From: Paenibacillus hemerocallicola
GTDB taxonomy: Bacteria; Bacillota; Bacilli; Paenibacillales; NBRC-103111
DNA: 64,000 nt
Direction: 5' to 3'
NCBI RefSeq assembly: GCF_006265175.1
Contig: NZ_VDCQ01000002.1
Location: forward strand, 205,261-269,260
The notes below the pieces were generated by a model that was not told the DNA's origin, did not search any database, and worked only from the letters and a program-made list of their open reading frames with translations. Below are positions 51,634 to 61,040 of the stretch, piece after piece (the first letter of the stretch is position 1; the number at the start of each line of letters is the position of its first letter). Made by a program: the position numbers and the translations under genes.

Positions 51634-51931
51634 CAATTGGACGCAAATCGTCAAGGAACAGGAGACGGTGCTGATCGATTTCACCAGCCCTTACTGCGGT
51701 CCTTGCAGAGCCGCGGAGCCGGCTCTTGAACAACTGGAGCGCGATTTGGGGGACCGCGTGACCGTAGCGAAGATGAACGTGGACGATCACCCCGGCCTCG
51801 CTGGCAAGCTTGGCATTATGGGCGTGCCGACCTTCGTTTTGTTTCGCGGCGGAGAGCCCGTGAACAAGGCGGTCGGCTTCCGCTCGAAGGATGCGTTGAT
51901 AGGCACCGTAAGAAGCTGGCTGGAAGGGTAA
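51608..51931 (+). CDS. thioredoxin
   Basis: Cytoplasmic disulfide reductase of 107 residues with the redox motif SPYCGPCRAAEP near residue 30 and the conserved cis-proline in MGVPTFVLFRGGE near 75. The N-terminal helix and the DFTSPYCGPC context match thioredoxin rather than a thioredoxin-like membrane protein. The start overlaps the merR-like gene, with AAAGGAG and AAAAGGA just upstream. This is probably an inducible accessory thioredoxin, not the main trxA. Confidence 0.9.
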   Translation: MTAIAMTDDNWTQIVKEQETVLIDFTSPYCGPCRAAEPALEQLERDLGDRVTVAKMNVDDHPGLAGKLGIMGVPTFVLFRGGEPVNKAVGFRSKDALIGTVRSWLEG

Positions 51932-51959
51932 GCCGCTGAGTATGAATGTATAGCAACGC

Positions 51960-51997
51960 AAACGGGCAGTCCGCCTGGAAATGGCGACTGCCCGTTT
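51960..51997. terminator. terminator after the thioredoxin gene
   Basis: AAACGGGCAGTC and GACTGCCCGTTT arms enclose CGCCTGGAAATGGC, 28 bases past the thioredoxin stop codon and 25 bases before the convergent ymaF-like gene end. It can serve both. Confidence 0.8.
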
Positions 51998-52022
51998 GTA
52001 TTGCTATGATTCCGTTCCCGGT

Positions 52023-52373
52023 CTACACCAAAGGCTTTTGAATCAATGTTGCGAAATTGAATTGATGAACATGACCGTCGTTTAATGTGGTCATCCCTTG
52101 AACGAAATGCACATGTTTGCCGTTGCCTACCGGAATGGCAGGACCGGTCCTTATTTTTCTGACTCTGTGATGATGGTTCAGAAAATCCGTATTCACGAGT
52201 TTGATTTCGTGGACATGGCTGTTCCCTACGGGTATCACCTGTCCGGTAACGCCCGCGAAACGATGGTTATGCCGATCGTTTCCTTGCTCGGCCAGCTTGG
52301 TGCTGGCCGTAAATTCATGAACATGCGTTTGTCTTGCACTTCTTTTCGCTTTTATCGGTTTGCCTGCACCCAT
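52023..52373 (-). CDS. YmaF family protein
   Basis: A 116-residue His-rich protein of the YmaF family, with repeated HVH/HNHRF/HHHR motifs (QTHVHEFTAST near residue 15, RHNHRFAGVTGQVIP near 35, SHVHEIKLV near 54, KHVHFVQGMT near 88, GHVHQFNFATLI near the end). The regular histidine pairs suggest metal binding, but the function is unknown. ATG at 52373 has GGGAG seven bases upstream; the frame is open to 52499 without a better site. Confidence 0.82.
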   Translation of the reverse strand: MGAGKPIKAKRSARQTHVHEFTASTKLAEQGNDRHNHRFAGVTGQVIPVGNSHVHEIKLVNTDFLNHHHRVRKIRTGPAIPVGNGKHVHFVQGMTTLNDGHVHQFNFATLIQKPLV

Positions 52374-52531
52374 ACGGACACTCCCTAACCTATGAACTTC
52401 AATCACGATATTGTATGAAGGCCGAGAAAATCCGACTGAGCACCCCCCTATCGGCAGAGCCCAAATTTGATTCCACATGAATTTCCGCCAATATTCCATC
52501 CCCCGTCCGGGTACTACAAAAAGTTAGTACT

Positions 52532-52559
52532 TTGGTTCAAACCGCGGAACGCGTACAAT
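52532..52559 (+). promoter_or_regulatory. promoter of the DUF2157-type gene
   Basis: TTGGTT (52532-52537) and TACAAT (52554-52559) with a 16-base spacer precede the gene by 55 bases. A small stem AACCTGAA/TTCAGGTT (52571-52597) lies in the leader, just before the ribosome site GGGGAGGAG. Confidence 0.55.
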
Positions 52560-52614
52560 AAAGAGTATAAGAACCTGAACTCCGACACTTTTCAGGTTTC
52601 GCGGGGAGGAGCCC

Positions 52615-54846
52615 ATGAAAACGAAACGGTTAGGCTTCAATGCGGGGTATACGATCGCCAGCGGGACGATTCTTGCTTCCCTCGTCTATTTTTTCGCATC
52701 CAACTGGGGCGTTCTGGAGCGGTGGCAAAAAGTATGGCCGATGCTCCTGCTATCAGCCGCATTGTTCGGTTTGTACGCCTATTTGAAAACGAGGACGAAC
52801 CGGCGGTTTTTGAGCCGTCTCTCCTTGCTGTGCTGCAACATCGCGTTCGGGATCGGACTGGCGGTCATCGGTCAAACCTATAACTCCCACGCCGACAACT
52901 ATGCGTTATTCGCGATCTGGCTCGTGGCGGCAACGGCCTTCGCGCTGCTGATCCGCTGGCAGCCGTTCTATGCGCTCGCTTACGCACTGGCCCATTTGAC
53001 GTATTGGTTTTATTTTTTCCCGAGCGTCGGCTTCTCGGACTATGAAGAAGGGGGCATTACCGGAATTCTGGCCGCACTGGCGCTATTGAACGGAATCGTA
53101 TATGCATTGACGCTTGCGAGAAAGCTCGTTTCGCCGCTGCTGCAATTCCTTTCCTATTCGATCATGCAGGTGATCGGAATCGTTTTGTCGGTTTCGTTTT
53201 TTTTCGAGCAGACGTACTGGCTGTTCAATATCGTCGTGGTCGCTCTTCTGGCAGGCACTACTTTTTTGTATATCCGCGCCGCCAATCAGACTTACTTGCT
53301 CTGGAACGGGCTGCTGGTCTCGGCCTTTCTCGTCCTGAAATATATCGAGCTGATGGTGCGCTTCGAAATCGGCGAATCGTTTTTCGTCACCGGCCTCGTA
53401 TTCGTCGCCTTGTTCATATGGGGCGGGGCCAGTTGGATTCAATACGTCAAATCTCTCTCGCCGCCGGAGCAGGACGAACCGGCGGACGGGCAGCCCGAAG
53501 CGGATGAACGGAACGAAATCGCGAATAAGCGCACACGCCCAGCCCCCGCTCGTAAAATGGTCATCAGGGCGCTTACAGTATCCGTTATCGCGATCGGGAC
53601 GATCATCGGTACGATTACGCTGATCGGCTTTATCCTTGTCGTGCTCGATTTTGAAAATCCGGAGTACGTGCTGAACGGATTCGGTCTGCTCGCCTCGATC
53701 TCCATGGTCGTCGCCCGGAAGTTGAACCCGGTTATCCGCTATACGCTGCTGGCCACCGGCCTGAGCATCGGAGTAGGCGCTGCGCTCTTCCAAGACTATA
53801 TGCCTCTGCTGCTTGTGTATTTGGCCGTTGCGGCGCTCGCCTTCTTCCTCGGCTCGGTTCTGGCCGAACGTATGATTTGGTTCGCGGCCGCTGTCGTCAT
53901 CGCGGAGCTGTGGCTGGGAGCCGTTCTGGATAACCATACGACAGCGCTTGCCATCTTGACGGCCGCTATGCCGCTTGTTTATGCGGCGCACCTTCTATCG
54001 CCGGACTTGCAGCTGCGGCGGGCATTGCGGCATTGCGGCTATTATTCCTTTCTGACCGTATTCCTGCTGCTGACGTTTGCCGCCGGACATTACGCCTACG
54101 ACGGATTGTATTTCGCCACGCTGCTCGCCTGCATCATATGGGCGTACCGCCAGCGCGAAATATGGGCTTTCCAGGTCGGCTTCGGCTTCTGGTCGCTGTT
54201 CCTTCTCTGGAAATATTACGATACCGCCTGGAAGCTGCTGCACAAGTCATGGAGTCTCGCTCTCATCGGACTGCTGATCCTTGCGCTGACTTATTGGCTG
54301 GAACGCAGATCGTCTGGGGCAGCCGGAACGTCGTCCGCTCGCCCGCGTTCCCGCTCACGCTTTCAACTGATTTGGATCACGGCAATCGTCTTGGCCCAAT
54401 TGCTGGTCATGTCCGTCCAAATCGGGCGCAGCGAAGCGATTCTCGCAGGCGGCACAACCGTCTATCTGGAGCTGCTTCCGCGCGATCCGCGCTCCATCCT
54501 GCAAGGCGACTACGTTGAGCTGAGCTATACGATTTCCGAGCCGCCCGCATCGCGGATGCCGGAAGAATTGAAGGACGGAACGAAAATTTCCGCCGTACTA
54601 GCCCGTTCACCTTCCGGCGTCTACGTGTTCGATCGGTTATTTTCCGAAGGTGACGAGGCCCGTCCGGGCGAAACGATCATCAACGGAAAATGGAAATGGA
54701 ACCGGATCGAATACGGAATCGAAAGCTTCTTCGTCGAGGAAGGTACGGGACTGGAGACGGAGCGCACGGCCAAATATGCGGAAGTCAAAATAGCGAAGAA
54801 CGGCAACGCTGTGCTAGTAAGACTGCTTTCCGCTTTGAACGATTAA
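52615..54846 (+). CDS. DUF2157/DUF4401/GDYXXLXY membrane protein
   Basis: Integral membrane protein of 743 residues with about 18-20 hydrophobic segments. The N-terminal half resembles DUF2157 (GYTIASGTILASLVYFFASNWG and the GLAVIGQTYNSHADNY block). The middle is DUF4401-like after a charged loop near residue 290. The C-terminal exposed domain is the GDYXXLXY type, with LQGDYVELSYTI near 640. In many bacteria these are separate adjacent proteins, and here they are one polypeptide. The function is unknown. The C-terminal domain probably lies outside the membrane. It is a single gene with its own promoter and terminator. Confidence 0.8.
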   Translation: MKTKRLGFNAGYTIASGTILASLVYFFASNWGVLERWQKVWPMLLLSAALFGLYAYLKTRTNRRFLSRLSLLCCNIAFGIGLAVIGQTYNSHADNYALFAIWLVAATAFALLIRWQPFYALAYALAHLTYWFYFFPSVGFSDYEEGGITGILAALALLNGIVYALTLARKLVSPLLQFLSYSIMQVIGIVLSVSFFFEQTYWLFNIVVVALLAGTTFLYIRAANQTYLLWNGLLVSAFLVLKYIELMVRFEIGESFFVTGLVFVALFIWGGASWIQYVKSLSPPEQDEPADGQPEADERNEIANKRTRPAPARKMVIRALTVSVIAIGTIIGTITLIGFILVVLDFENPEYVLNGFGLLASISMVVARKLNPVIRYTLLATGLSIGVGAALFQDYMPLLLVYLAVAALAFFLGSVLAERMIWFAAAVVIAELWLGAVLDNHTTALAILTAAMPLVYAAHLLSPDLQLRRALRHCGYYSFLTVFLLLTFAAGHYAYDGLYFATLLACIIWAYRQREIWAFQVGFGFWSLFLLWKYYDTAWKLLHKSWSLALIGLLILALTYWLERRSSGAAGTSSARPRSRSRFQLIWITAIVLAQLLVMSVQIGRSEAILAGGTTVYLELLPRDPRSILQGDYVELSYTISEPPASRMPEELKDGTKISAVLARSPSGVYVFDRLFSEGDEARPGETIINGKWKWNRIEYGIESFFVEEGTGLETERTAKYAEVKIAKNGNAVLVRLLSALND

Positions 54847-54872
54847 ATAGCTTGATCGTATGCGATAAGGCC

Positions 54873-54904
54873 GGGCCGGGGAATTCATCCCCGGCCCTTT
54901 CCTT
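54873..54904 (+). terminator. terminator of the GDYXXLXY gene
   Basis: GGGCCGGGG and CCCCGGCCC form a perfect nine-base stem around AATTCAT, followed by TTTCCTTTT. Confidence 0.85.
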
Positions 54905-54982
54905 TTGCGCCATTTATTTTTGCCGTCCGGTCGTATAATTTTCCTCTGGTGGGAAACCTAAGGGGACGAGGTGAGTTGCGGA

Positions 54983-56671
54983 ATGGGCACCAATTATCGC
55001 AAACCGATTGCGCTTTCCAGCTTGATGCAGCGCCGGTCGAAACAGCTCCAGGCCAGCTTGGACAGCCGATTCGAGAATACGGTGTCCGCATTGAATCATT
55101 TTCCGCTGACCGACGATTTGGAAGCGAATATCGAAGCCGTACGGTCAACGTTCGGGGATAGCGGAGATCTTGTCATCCGCCGTTTTATCGTCGGGAAAGA
55201 CAAGCTTCAAGCCGCTATCGTATATATCGACGGACTTGGCGATAACGAGACGATCAACGAGAATATCATTACGCCGCTCATGTCGGCGGAATGCTTGCCG
55301 GAGGAAGGCGACGGATCCGTCCCCTTGGTGGATTGGCTGGAGAAAACCGGAATTCCGATCGGAGAGCAATCGCGGACGGACAAGCTGAACCGGGTAATCC
55401 GCACGGTGCTGTCCGGAGACTCCGCCCTGCTGCTGAACGGCGTGAATACCGCCCTCCTGCTGAATACGAAAGGATGGGAAAGACGCGGCATCGACGAGCC
55501 GCGCACCGAATCGGTCGTTCGCGGCCCGCGCGACGGTTTTACCGAAACCATATGCATCAACACGGCGCAAATTCGGCGCAGGCTGAAAGATCCGAACCTG
55601 CGTATCCGCCATATGACGGTCGGACGCCGGTCCAACACCGATATCGCCGTCGTTTACTTGGATGGAGTGACAAACCCCGCTATCGTCGAGGAAGTCATCA
55701 AGCGCATCAAAGCAATCGATATCGATGCCGCCCTGGAAAGCGGATACTTGGAGCAGTTTATCGAGGACAGCCATTGGACGCCCTTTCCGCTTATTCAAAA
55801 TACGGAGCGGCCGGACAAAGCGACTGCGAATTTGCTCGAAGGCAAAGTGATTATCATCTGCGACGGAACGCCGTTCGTGCTGATCGCGCCCTCCGTATTT
55901 TCGCAGTTTTACCACAGTCCGGAGGACTATTACGAACGGTTCCTGATCGGCACGCTGATCCGGCTCATCCGCGTCATCAGCATGGTGATGGCGCTGCTGC
56001 TCCCTTCGCTGTACATCGCCTTCAGTTCGTTTCATCCGGAAATGATTCCTTCCCGGCTCGTTATCGCCATGGCGGCGGGAAGGTCGACGGTACCGTTTCC
56101 ATCCATCATAGAGGCGTTCCTGATGGAGGTGACGATGGAAATATTGCGGGAAGCGAGCGTCCGGCTGCCTGGTCCGATCGGGCCGACCATCGGCATCGTC
56201 GGCGCTCTCGTCGTCGGGCAAGCGGCGGTCCAGGCCGGCATCGTCAGCCCGATCATGGTGATCATCGTCGCGTTGACCACGATCGGCTCGTTTGCGGCCC
56301 CCAGCTATAGTGCCGCAATCGCCTTGCGGATGCTCCGATTTCCGATGATGGTGGCGGCGGCCTTGTTCGGACTTTACGGCATAATGCTGCTGCTCATTCT
56401 GATCATCATGCATCTGTGCTCCTTGAAATCTTTCGGAGTACCGTATTTGTCTCCGCTTACTCCGAGCCGATTCGGTGATTTCAAGGACGCCTTCATCCGG
56501 GCGCCGTTTCAATGGATGAAGAAACGGCCGGCCTTTTTCAAAACGCTGGACAAAAAGCGCGGCAATTCCGGATCCGGAGCCGGACGAACGGAGGGCGGAC
56601 AACATCGATCAAACGACCGAAACGAATCGGAAGGAAGCTCCGAAGGCGCCTTCGCCGGAGGGAAACAGTAA
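54983..56671 (+). CDS. spore germination protein, GerA family (A subunit)
   Basis: A subunit of a GerA-type nutrient germinant receptor in the spore inner membrane, 562 residues. The large N-terminal cytoplasmic domain (1-320) contains RIRHMTVGRRSNTDIAVVYL near residue 208. The membrane region contains the family blocks FPSIIEAFLMEVTMEILREA near 372 and GPTIGIVGALVVGQAAVQAG near 400. The C-terminal tail is Gly/Ser/Arg-rich. ATG at 54983 is chosen over GTG at 54971 because GAGGTG lies nine bases ahead. It heads a gerA-gerB-gerC operon. Confidence 0.92.
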   Translation: MGTNYRKPIALSSLMQRRSKQLQASLDSRFENTVSALNHFPLTDDLEANIEAVRSTFGDSGDLVIRRFIVGKDKLQAAIVYIDGLGDNETINENIITPLMSAECLPEEGDGSVPLVDWLEKTGIPIGEQSRTDKLNRVIRTVLSGDSALLLNGVNTALLLNTKGWERRGIDEPRTESVVRGPRDGFTETICINTAQIRRRLKDPNLRIRHMTVGRRSNTDIAVVYLDGVTNPAIVEEVIKRIKAIDIDAALESGYLEQFIEDSHWTPFPLIQNTERPDKATANLLEGKVIIICDGTPFVLIAPSVFSQFYHSPEDYYERFLIGTLIRLIRVISMVMALLLPSLYIAFSSFHPEMIPSRLVIAMAAGRSTVPFPSIIEAFLMEVTMEILREASVRLPGPIGPTIGIVGALVVGQAAVQAGIVSPIMVIIVALTTIGSFAAPSYSAAIALRMLRFPMMVAAALFGLYGIMLLLILIIMHLCSLKSFGVPYLSPLTPSRFGDFKDAFIRAPFQWMKKRPAFFKTLDKKRGNSGSGAGRTEGGQHRSNDRNESEGSSEGAFAGGKQ

Positions 56672-56687
56672 GTCCTATCTGATCAGC

Positions 56688-57806
56688 ATGCGTCAATCGA
56701 GCGCGATTATCGCCAGCACCTTAATCGGTGTCGGAGTGTTGACGCTGCCACGGGAGACTGCTGAATCGGTCGGGGAAGGCGCATGGATAGCGGCGATCAG
56801 CGGGACCCTGTTGGCCATGCTCGCCATGGCCGTTATCGTCAAGCTGTCCAATCGTTTCGCCGGCCAATCCATTGTGGGATACACTACTCGCATACTTGGC
56901 ACGGCGAAGCACCCTCTTGTCGGCCGAATACTCGGTTTTCCGCTGTTTATGGCTTTATTCCTGTTCTGGGCCGTCTCGACCGCCCTCGTCGCGCGTACGT
57001 TCGGCGAGGTTGTCATTACGACCGTCTTGACGAAAACGCCGCTTGAAGTGATCATATCCACCATGCTGCTCACCTCCTTCGTATTCGTTATGTACAGCGA
57101 GGAAGTGCTGGCCCGGGTCAATGAGATTTTGCTGCCGATCATCGTCATACCTGTGCTTGTCATTGCCCTTTCCTCGTTGCAAAGCGCGCGGCTGGACAAT
57201 ATATTGCCGTTGTTCGACGGCAACTGGAAAGGCTTGTTCAAAAGTATTTTTTTCACGTCCACGTCCTATTTGGGCTTCGAGCTGATGACGGTTTTTTATG
57301 CTCATGCGGAGACGGGCAAGAAACGGATGACAGGCGCAATGGTAGGCATAGCCATTCCAGGCTTTATATACGTTCTGATCGTCATATCGGGCATTTCCGT
57401 ATTCGGGGTTGACGAAATGCGGCTTCTTGCTTGGCCCACGCTCGAGCTGGTGAAGACGACGGAAGTGCCGGGGTTGATCTTGGAGCGGCTGGAGTCGGCG
57501 TTTCTCGGCGTTTGGGTTGCGGCGGTATTTACGAGCGTCGGCAATATGTATTACGCGACGGCATCGATCTTGCGCGAAACGTTCAAGCTGCGCAGCCATC
57601 GCTGGATTGCCGTCATTCTTCTTCCCTGCTTCTACTGGCTCTCCCTATTCCCGCCCAACATGCAAAAGCTGTTCGAGTACCAGAAGTGGAGCGGCTACTT
57701 GGGTATTGTCCTTGCGTTCGTCGTTCCGGTCCTGTTGCTGGTCCTTTCAATGATTCGCGGCGTAAGCGGATATGCCAAGAAGAACGGAAAGGAGACGAAA
57801 TCATAG
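56688..57806 (+). CDS. spore germination permease, GerB family
   Basis: B subunit of the same germinant receptor, an amino-acid-permease-like protein that binds the germinant, with ten transmembrane helices (for example AIIASTLIGVGVLTLPRE at the start and AWIAAISGTLLAMLAMAVIV). The annotated ATG at 56688 lies within the first conserved block and has no ribosome site. The frame is open upstream and a GGAGGG stands eight bases before ATC at 56604, so the real protein probably has 28 more residues (373 plus 28 codons), overlapping gerA. Confidence 0.9.
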   Translation: MRQSSAIIASTLIGVGVLTLPRETAESVGEGAWIAAISGTLLAMLAMAVIVKLSNRFAGQSIVGYTTRILGTAKHPLVGRILGFPLFMALFLFWAVSTALVARTFGEVVITTVLTKTPLEVIISTMLLTSFVFVMYSEEVLARVNEILLPIIVIPVLVIALSSLQSARLDNILPLFDGNWKGLFKSIFFTSTSYLGFELMTVFYAHAETGKKRMTGAMVGIAIPGFIYVLIVISGISVFGVDEMRLLAWPTLELVKTTEVPGLILERLESAFLGVWVAAVFTSVGNMYYATASILRETFKLRSHRWIAVILLPCFYWLSLFPPNMQKLFEYQKWSGYLGIVLAFVVPVLLLVLSMIRGVSGYAKKNGKETKS

Positions 57807-57807
57807 C

Positions 57808-58959
57808 ATGGACAAAAGCTTGCGGTTCCCGTTGCGGGCTGCATTGATGCTGTTCCTCCTTACGTTCATGTTGACCGGCTGCTGGGACCGAAGAGAAATC
57901 GAGGAGCGGACGTCCGTCGTTGCGATCGCGATCGACAAATCCAAGGACAACCCGAACGTGATCGTATTGACCGTTCAAATCCCGATTCCGATCCGGATCG
58001 CCGGCTCGGGAGCCGGAAGCGGAGGGGCCGACGGCAAGCACTCGGTGAAAGTGATGAGCTCTACGGGCCAAACGGTCGTCGACGCCTTTCAAAACTTGCA
58101 AAAGCGATTGAATCAGGAGCTGTTTTACGGTCATACTCGCATTATTGCGATCGGAGAAGATGTGGCTAAAGCCGGACTAAACCATATTCTCGACCCGTTT
58201 CGACGCGATCCCGAAATACGCCGCCTGCTCTGGCCGGTCGTCGTCAAAGGCGAAGGGCGCGAGCTTTTGACCGCAATTCCGACACTCGAGCAAATACCGA
58301 CCGTATTCATTATGACGCTGATCGAGAACGGTGCCAGGAGCGGCCGCATACCCGACATAAACCTCGGCGATTTTTTCATTGATCTGTCGTCCCGGTCAAG
58401 GGAACCGTATTTGAACTACATCGAAGTCAATGGCGACGACATCAAATGGAGCGGGGTCGTCTTGTTCCATGAAGACCGCATGGTCGGCAGGCTGAATGAA
58501 AGAGAAACTTGGCGGGTCATGCGCATACGCGAGAAAAGGGACGGCGGCAATATCGTATTCCCGTTCGACGGAAACCCCGAGCATTTGGCCACGATCAACA
58601 CCGAATTCGTCAGCTCGAAGCAGAAGGTTTCGTTTCAGGACGGCAAAGCGGTCGTACGCATTACCGTCTCGATCGAGGGCAACTTGCTGGAGAAAACGTT
58701 CGACGCGGATTTGATGAACGCGAAGACGATCCGGCAATTGGAAAGCGACGCGGTCCGGTATTTGGAAGAGAATACGGCCGAACTCGTAAATAAGCTGCAA
58801 CACGTATACAAGACTGACGCATTCGGTATCGGGAGCCATATTAAAGCCCATCATCCCGTTATGTGGAAACAAATGAAATGGGAGGAGCAGTTTCCCGAAG
58901 CGGACATCCGGGTAACCTACAAGGTCAAGCTGCGCAATACCGGCATGGAAATGCGCTAG
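57808..58959 (+). CDS. spore germination lipoprotein, GerC family
   Basis: C subunit of the germinant receptor, a lipoprotein on the outer face of the spore inner membrane, 383 residues. Signal peptide LMLFLLTFMLTGCWDRREIE carries the lipobox LTGC, and the WDRREIE sequence is the GerC family hallmark. ATG at 57808 follows the gerB stop by one base, with AAAGGAGA about 13 bases upstream. The three receptor subunits therefore form one operon. Confidence 0.92.
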   Translation: MDKSLRFPLRAALMLFLLTFMLTGCWDRREIEERTSVVAIAIDKSKDNPNVIVLTVQIPIPIRIAGSGAGSGGADGKHSVKVMSSTGQTVVDAFQNLQKRLNQELFYGHTRIIAIGEDVAKAGLNHILDPFRRDPEIRRLLWPVVVKGEGRELLTAIPTLEQIPTVFIMTLIENGARSGRIPDINLGDFFIDLSSRSREPYLNYIEVNGDDIKWSGVVLFHEDRMVGRLNERETWRVMRIREKRDGGNIVFPFDGNPEHLATINTEFVSSKQKVSFQDGKAVVRITVSIEGNLLEKTFDADLMNAKTIRQLESDAVRYLEENTAELVNKLQHVYKTDAFGIGSHIKAHHPVMWKQMKWEEQFPEADIRVTYKVKLRNTGMEMR

Positions 58960-59037
58960 GCGGAACAGAAAAAAATTGCGGTATCCGAGTCAAGACGTTA
59001 TGATGGGGGAGAATAGGACAAGGAGCGTGAAACCGTC

Positions 59038-60027
59038 ATGGCATATACCCCTCTGGAAAACCGCTACGCCGAGATGAAATACAACCGATGCGGAAAATCC
59101 GGCCTGAAGCTGCCGGCCATCTCCCTCGGTCTATGGCACAATTTCGGCGGTGTCGACACGTTGGAAAACATGCGCGCAATGCTGCGCCGTTCGTTCGATC
59201 TCGGCATCACCCATTTTGATCTGGCCAACAATTACGGACCGCCTCCGGGAAGCGCGGAAGAAAACTTCGGCCGCATTCTGAAATCGGATTTTGCCGGATA
59301 CCGCGACGAGCTGGTCATTTCAACCAAAGCGGGCTATTACATGTGGCCCGGCCCATACGGAGAGTGGGGCTCGCGCAAATATGTGCTCTCCAGTCTCGAT
59401 CAAAGCCTGAAGCGGATGGGCGTCGATTACGTCGACATTTTCTACTCGCACCGGCCGGATCCGGAAACGCCGCTGGAGGAAACGATGATGGCGCTCGACC
59501 AAGCCGTACGGCAAGGAAAAGCATTGTATGCCGGCATCTCCTCTTACTCCGCCGAGCAAACCGCGGAAGCCGCCGCCATTCTGAAGCGGCTCGGCACGCC
59601 GCTGCTCATCCATCAGCCATCCTACTCCATGCTTAACCGCTGGATCGAGAACGGGCTGCAGGATGTGCTCGACGAAGTGGGGGCCGGATCGATCGCCTTT
59701 TGCCCGTTGGCGCAAGGCTTGCTGACCAGCCGTTACATAACGGGTATTCCAGAAGATTCACGAGCGGCCAAATCGTCCGGATTCCTGAAATCGAAGGACG
59801 TCACGGAGGAGAAGCTGAATAAAATCCGCGCGTTGAACGAAATCGCTAACGAACGCGGTCAATCGCTCGCGCAAATGTCGCTCGCCTGGGTGCTTCGGGG
59901 CGGTCGCGTGACGTCCGCGCTGATCGGAGCAAGCCGGGTTTCGCAAATCGAAGAAAATGTGGCGGCGCTCCGCAATCTCGACTTCTCCTACGAGGAGCTG
60001 GATCGGATCGACACCCTATTGAAGTAG
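59038..60027 (+). CDS. aldo/keto reductase, YghZ-like
   Basis: NADPH-dependent aldo/keto reductase of 329 residues. The N-terminal LENRYAEMKYNRCGKSGLKLP, the catalytic tetrad region (FDLANNYG with Asp and Tyr near residue 60, STKAGYYMWPG with Lys near 99, YSHRPDP with His near 138) and the C-terminal IGASRVSQIEENVAAL cofactor block match the YghZ/L-glyceraldehyde 3-phosphate reductase subfamily, which detoxifies aldehydes. AAGGAG lies 12 bases before the ATG. It is a single gene after the ger operon. Confidence 0.9.
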   Translation: MAYTPLENRYAEMKYNRCGKSGLKLPAISLGLWHNFGGVDTLENMRAMLRRSFDLGITHFDLANNYGPPPGSAEENFGRILKSDFAGYRDELVISTKAGYYMWPGPYGEWGSRKYVLSSLDQSLKRMGVDYVDIFYSHRPDPETPLEETMMALDQAVRQGKALYAGISSYSAEQTAEAAAILKRLGTPLLIHQPSYSMLNRWIENGLQDVLDEVGAGSIAFCPLAQGLLTSRYITGIPEDSRAAKSSGFLKSKDVTEEKLNKIRALNEIANERGQSLAQMSLAWVLRGGRVTSALIGASRVSQIEENVAALRNLDFSYEELDRIDTLLK

Positions 60028-60153
60028 GCTTTTCTTGTGACCATTTAGACCCCTGCATCCGTGCCGGGGTCTATTGTCGATTGTTTTGAAACTTTTTCAC
60101 GGCTGATCCGTAAAGAGGGGTATACACATGCAAATAAAGAAGGGAGTCTGATC

Positions 60154-60981
60154 ATGACCGAACCGAGAGTAGTCCGTCCCCCCAATCCGAAAGCAATGTC
60201 CAGAGGTATAGCAGGTCTCGTCATCGTTATCGTTATAGCGCTTCTGGCCTTCCAATCGTTTACGATCGTGCAGGCGGGGCATCGCGGCGTCGTTCTGCAG
60301 TTGGGCGCGGTGCAACCGAAAGTGCTGGAGGAAGGCTTGCATTTCAAAATGCCGTTTATCCAAACGGTAATCCCGATCGAGGTACGCGTCCAGAAGGCCG
60401 AGTCCAATCAAGTATCGGCGAGCCGCGATTTGCAAACCGTCACCACGACATTGGCCGTCAACTATCATTTGGACGGTACGACCATTAACAGCTTGTATAA
60501 GAATGTAGGTATGGAGTACAGAGCACGCATCGTCGATCCGGCTATCGGAGAGTCTCTCAAGGCGGTTACCGCGCAATACACGGCGGAAGATCTCATCTCC
60601 AAGCGCTCCGAAGTAAGCGCCAAAGTGAAAGAGGTGCTGGCGGCCAAACTGAGCCTGTACAACATGATTTTGGACGATATCAACATTACCGAGTTCAAAT
60701 TCTCCGAGGAATTCGACCGCGCCATCGAACAGAAGCAAATCGCCGAGCAGCAGGCGCTCAAGTCGAAGCTCGATCTCGAACGGATCAAAATCGAGAAGGA
60801 GCAGGAAATTACCCGCGCGCAGGCACAAGCCGAAGCGCTCCGTCTGCAAAAGCAGGAAGTTACCCAAGAGCTCATCTCGCTGCGTCAAATCGAAGCGCAG
60901 CTGAAAGCGATCGAGAAATGGGACGGCAAGCTGCCTAACGTAACGGGCGGCGCCACTCCGTTCATCAACGTGCAGCCGTAA
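60154..60981 (+). CDS. prohibitin/SPFH family membrane protein
   Basis: A 275-residue protein with one N-terminal transmembrane helix (GLVIVIVIALLAFQSF, residues 19-34) and an SPFH/band-7 domain (VQAGHRGVVLQLGAVQPKVL near 37 to about 190). A Glu/Lys/Gln-rich coiled coil (LKSKLDLERIKIEKEQEITR near 210) follows. Prohibitins form ring-like membrane scaffolds that modulate proteases and membrane microdomains. ATG at 60154 has AAGGGAG seven bases upstream. It is a single gene. Confidence 0.9.
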   Translation: MTEPRVVRPPNPKAMSRGIAGLVIVIVIALLAFQSFTIVQAGHRGVVLQLGAVQPKVLEEGLHFKMPFIQTVIPIEVRVQKAESNQVSASRDLQTVTTTLAVNYHLDGTTINSLYKNVGMEYRARIVDPAIGESLKAVTAQYTAEDLISKRSEVSAKVKEVLAAKLSLYNMILDDINITEFKFSEEFDRAIEQKQIAEQQALKSKLDLERIKIEKEQEITRAQAQAEALRLQKQEVTQELISLRQIEAQLKAIEKWDGKLPNVTGGATPFINVQP

Positions 60982-60998
60982 GCTTGCTTAGTACGGAA

Positions 60999-61031
60999 AA
61001 GGACATCGGACCGAAGTCGGCCGATGTCCTT
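60999..61031. terminator. bidirectional terminator
   Basis: AAGGACATCGG (60999-61009) pairs with CCGATGTCCTT (61021-61031) around 11 bases, with A-tract on the left and CTTTG on the right. It lies between the convergent prohibitin and VOC genes. Confidence 0.8.
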
Positions 61032-61040
61032 CTTTGTCAT

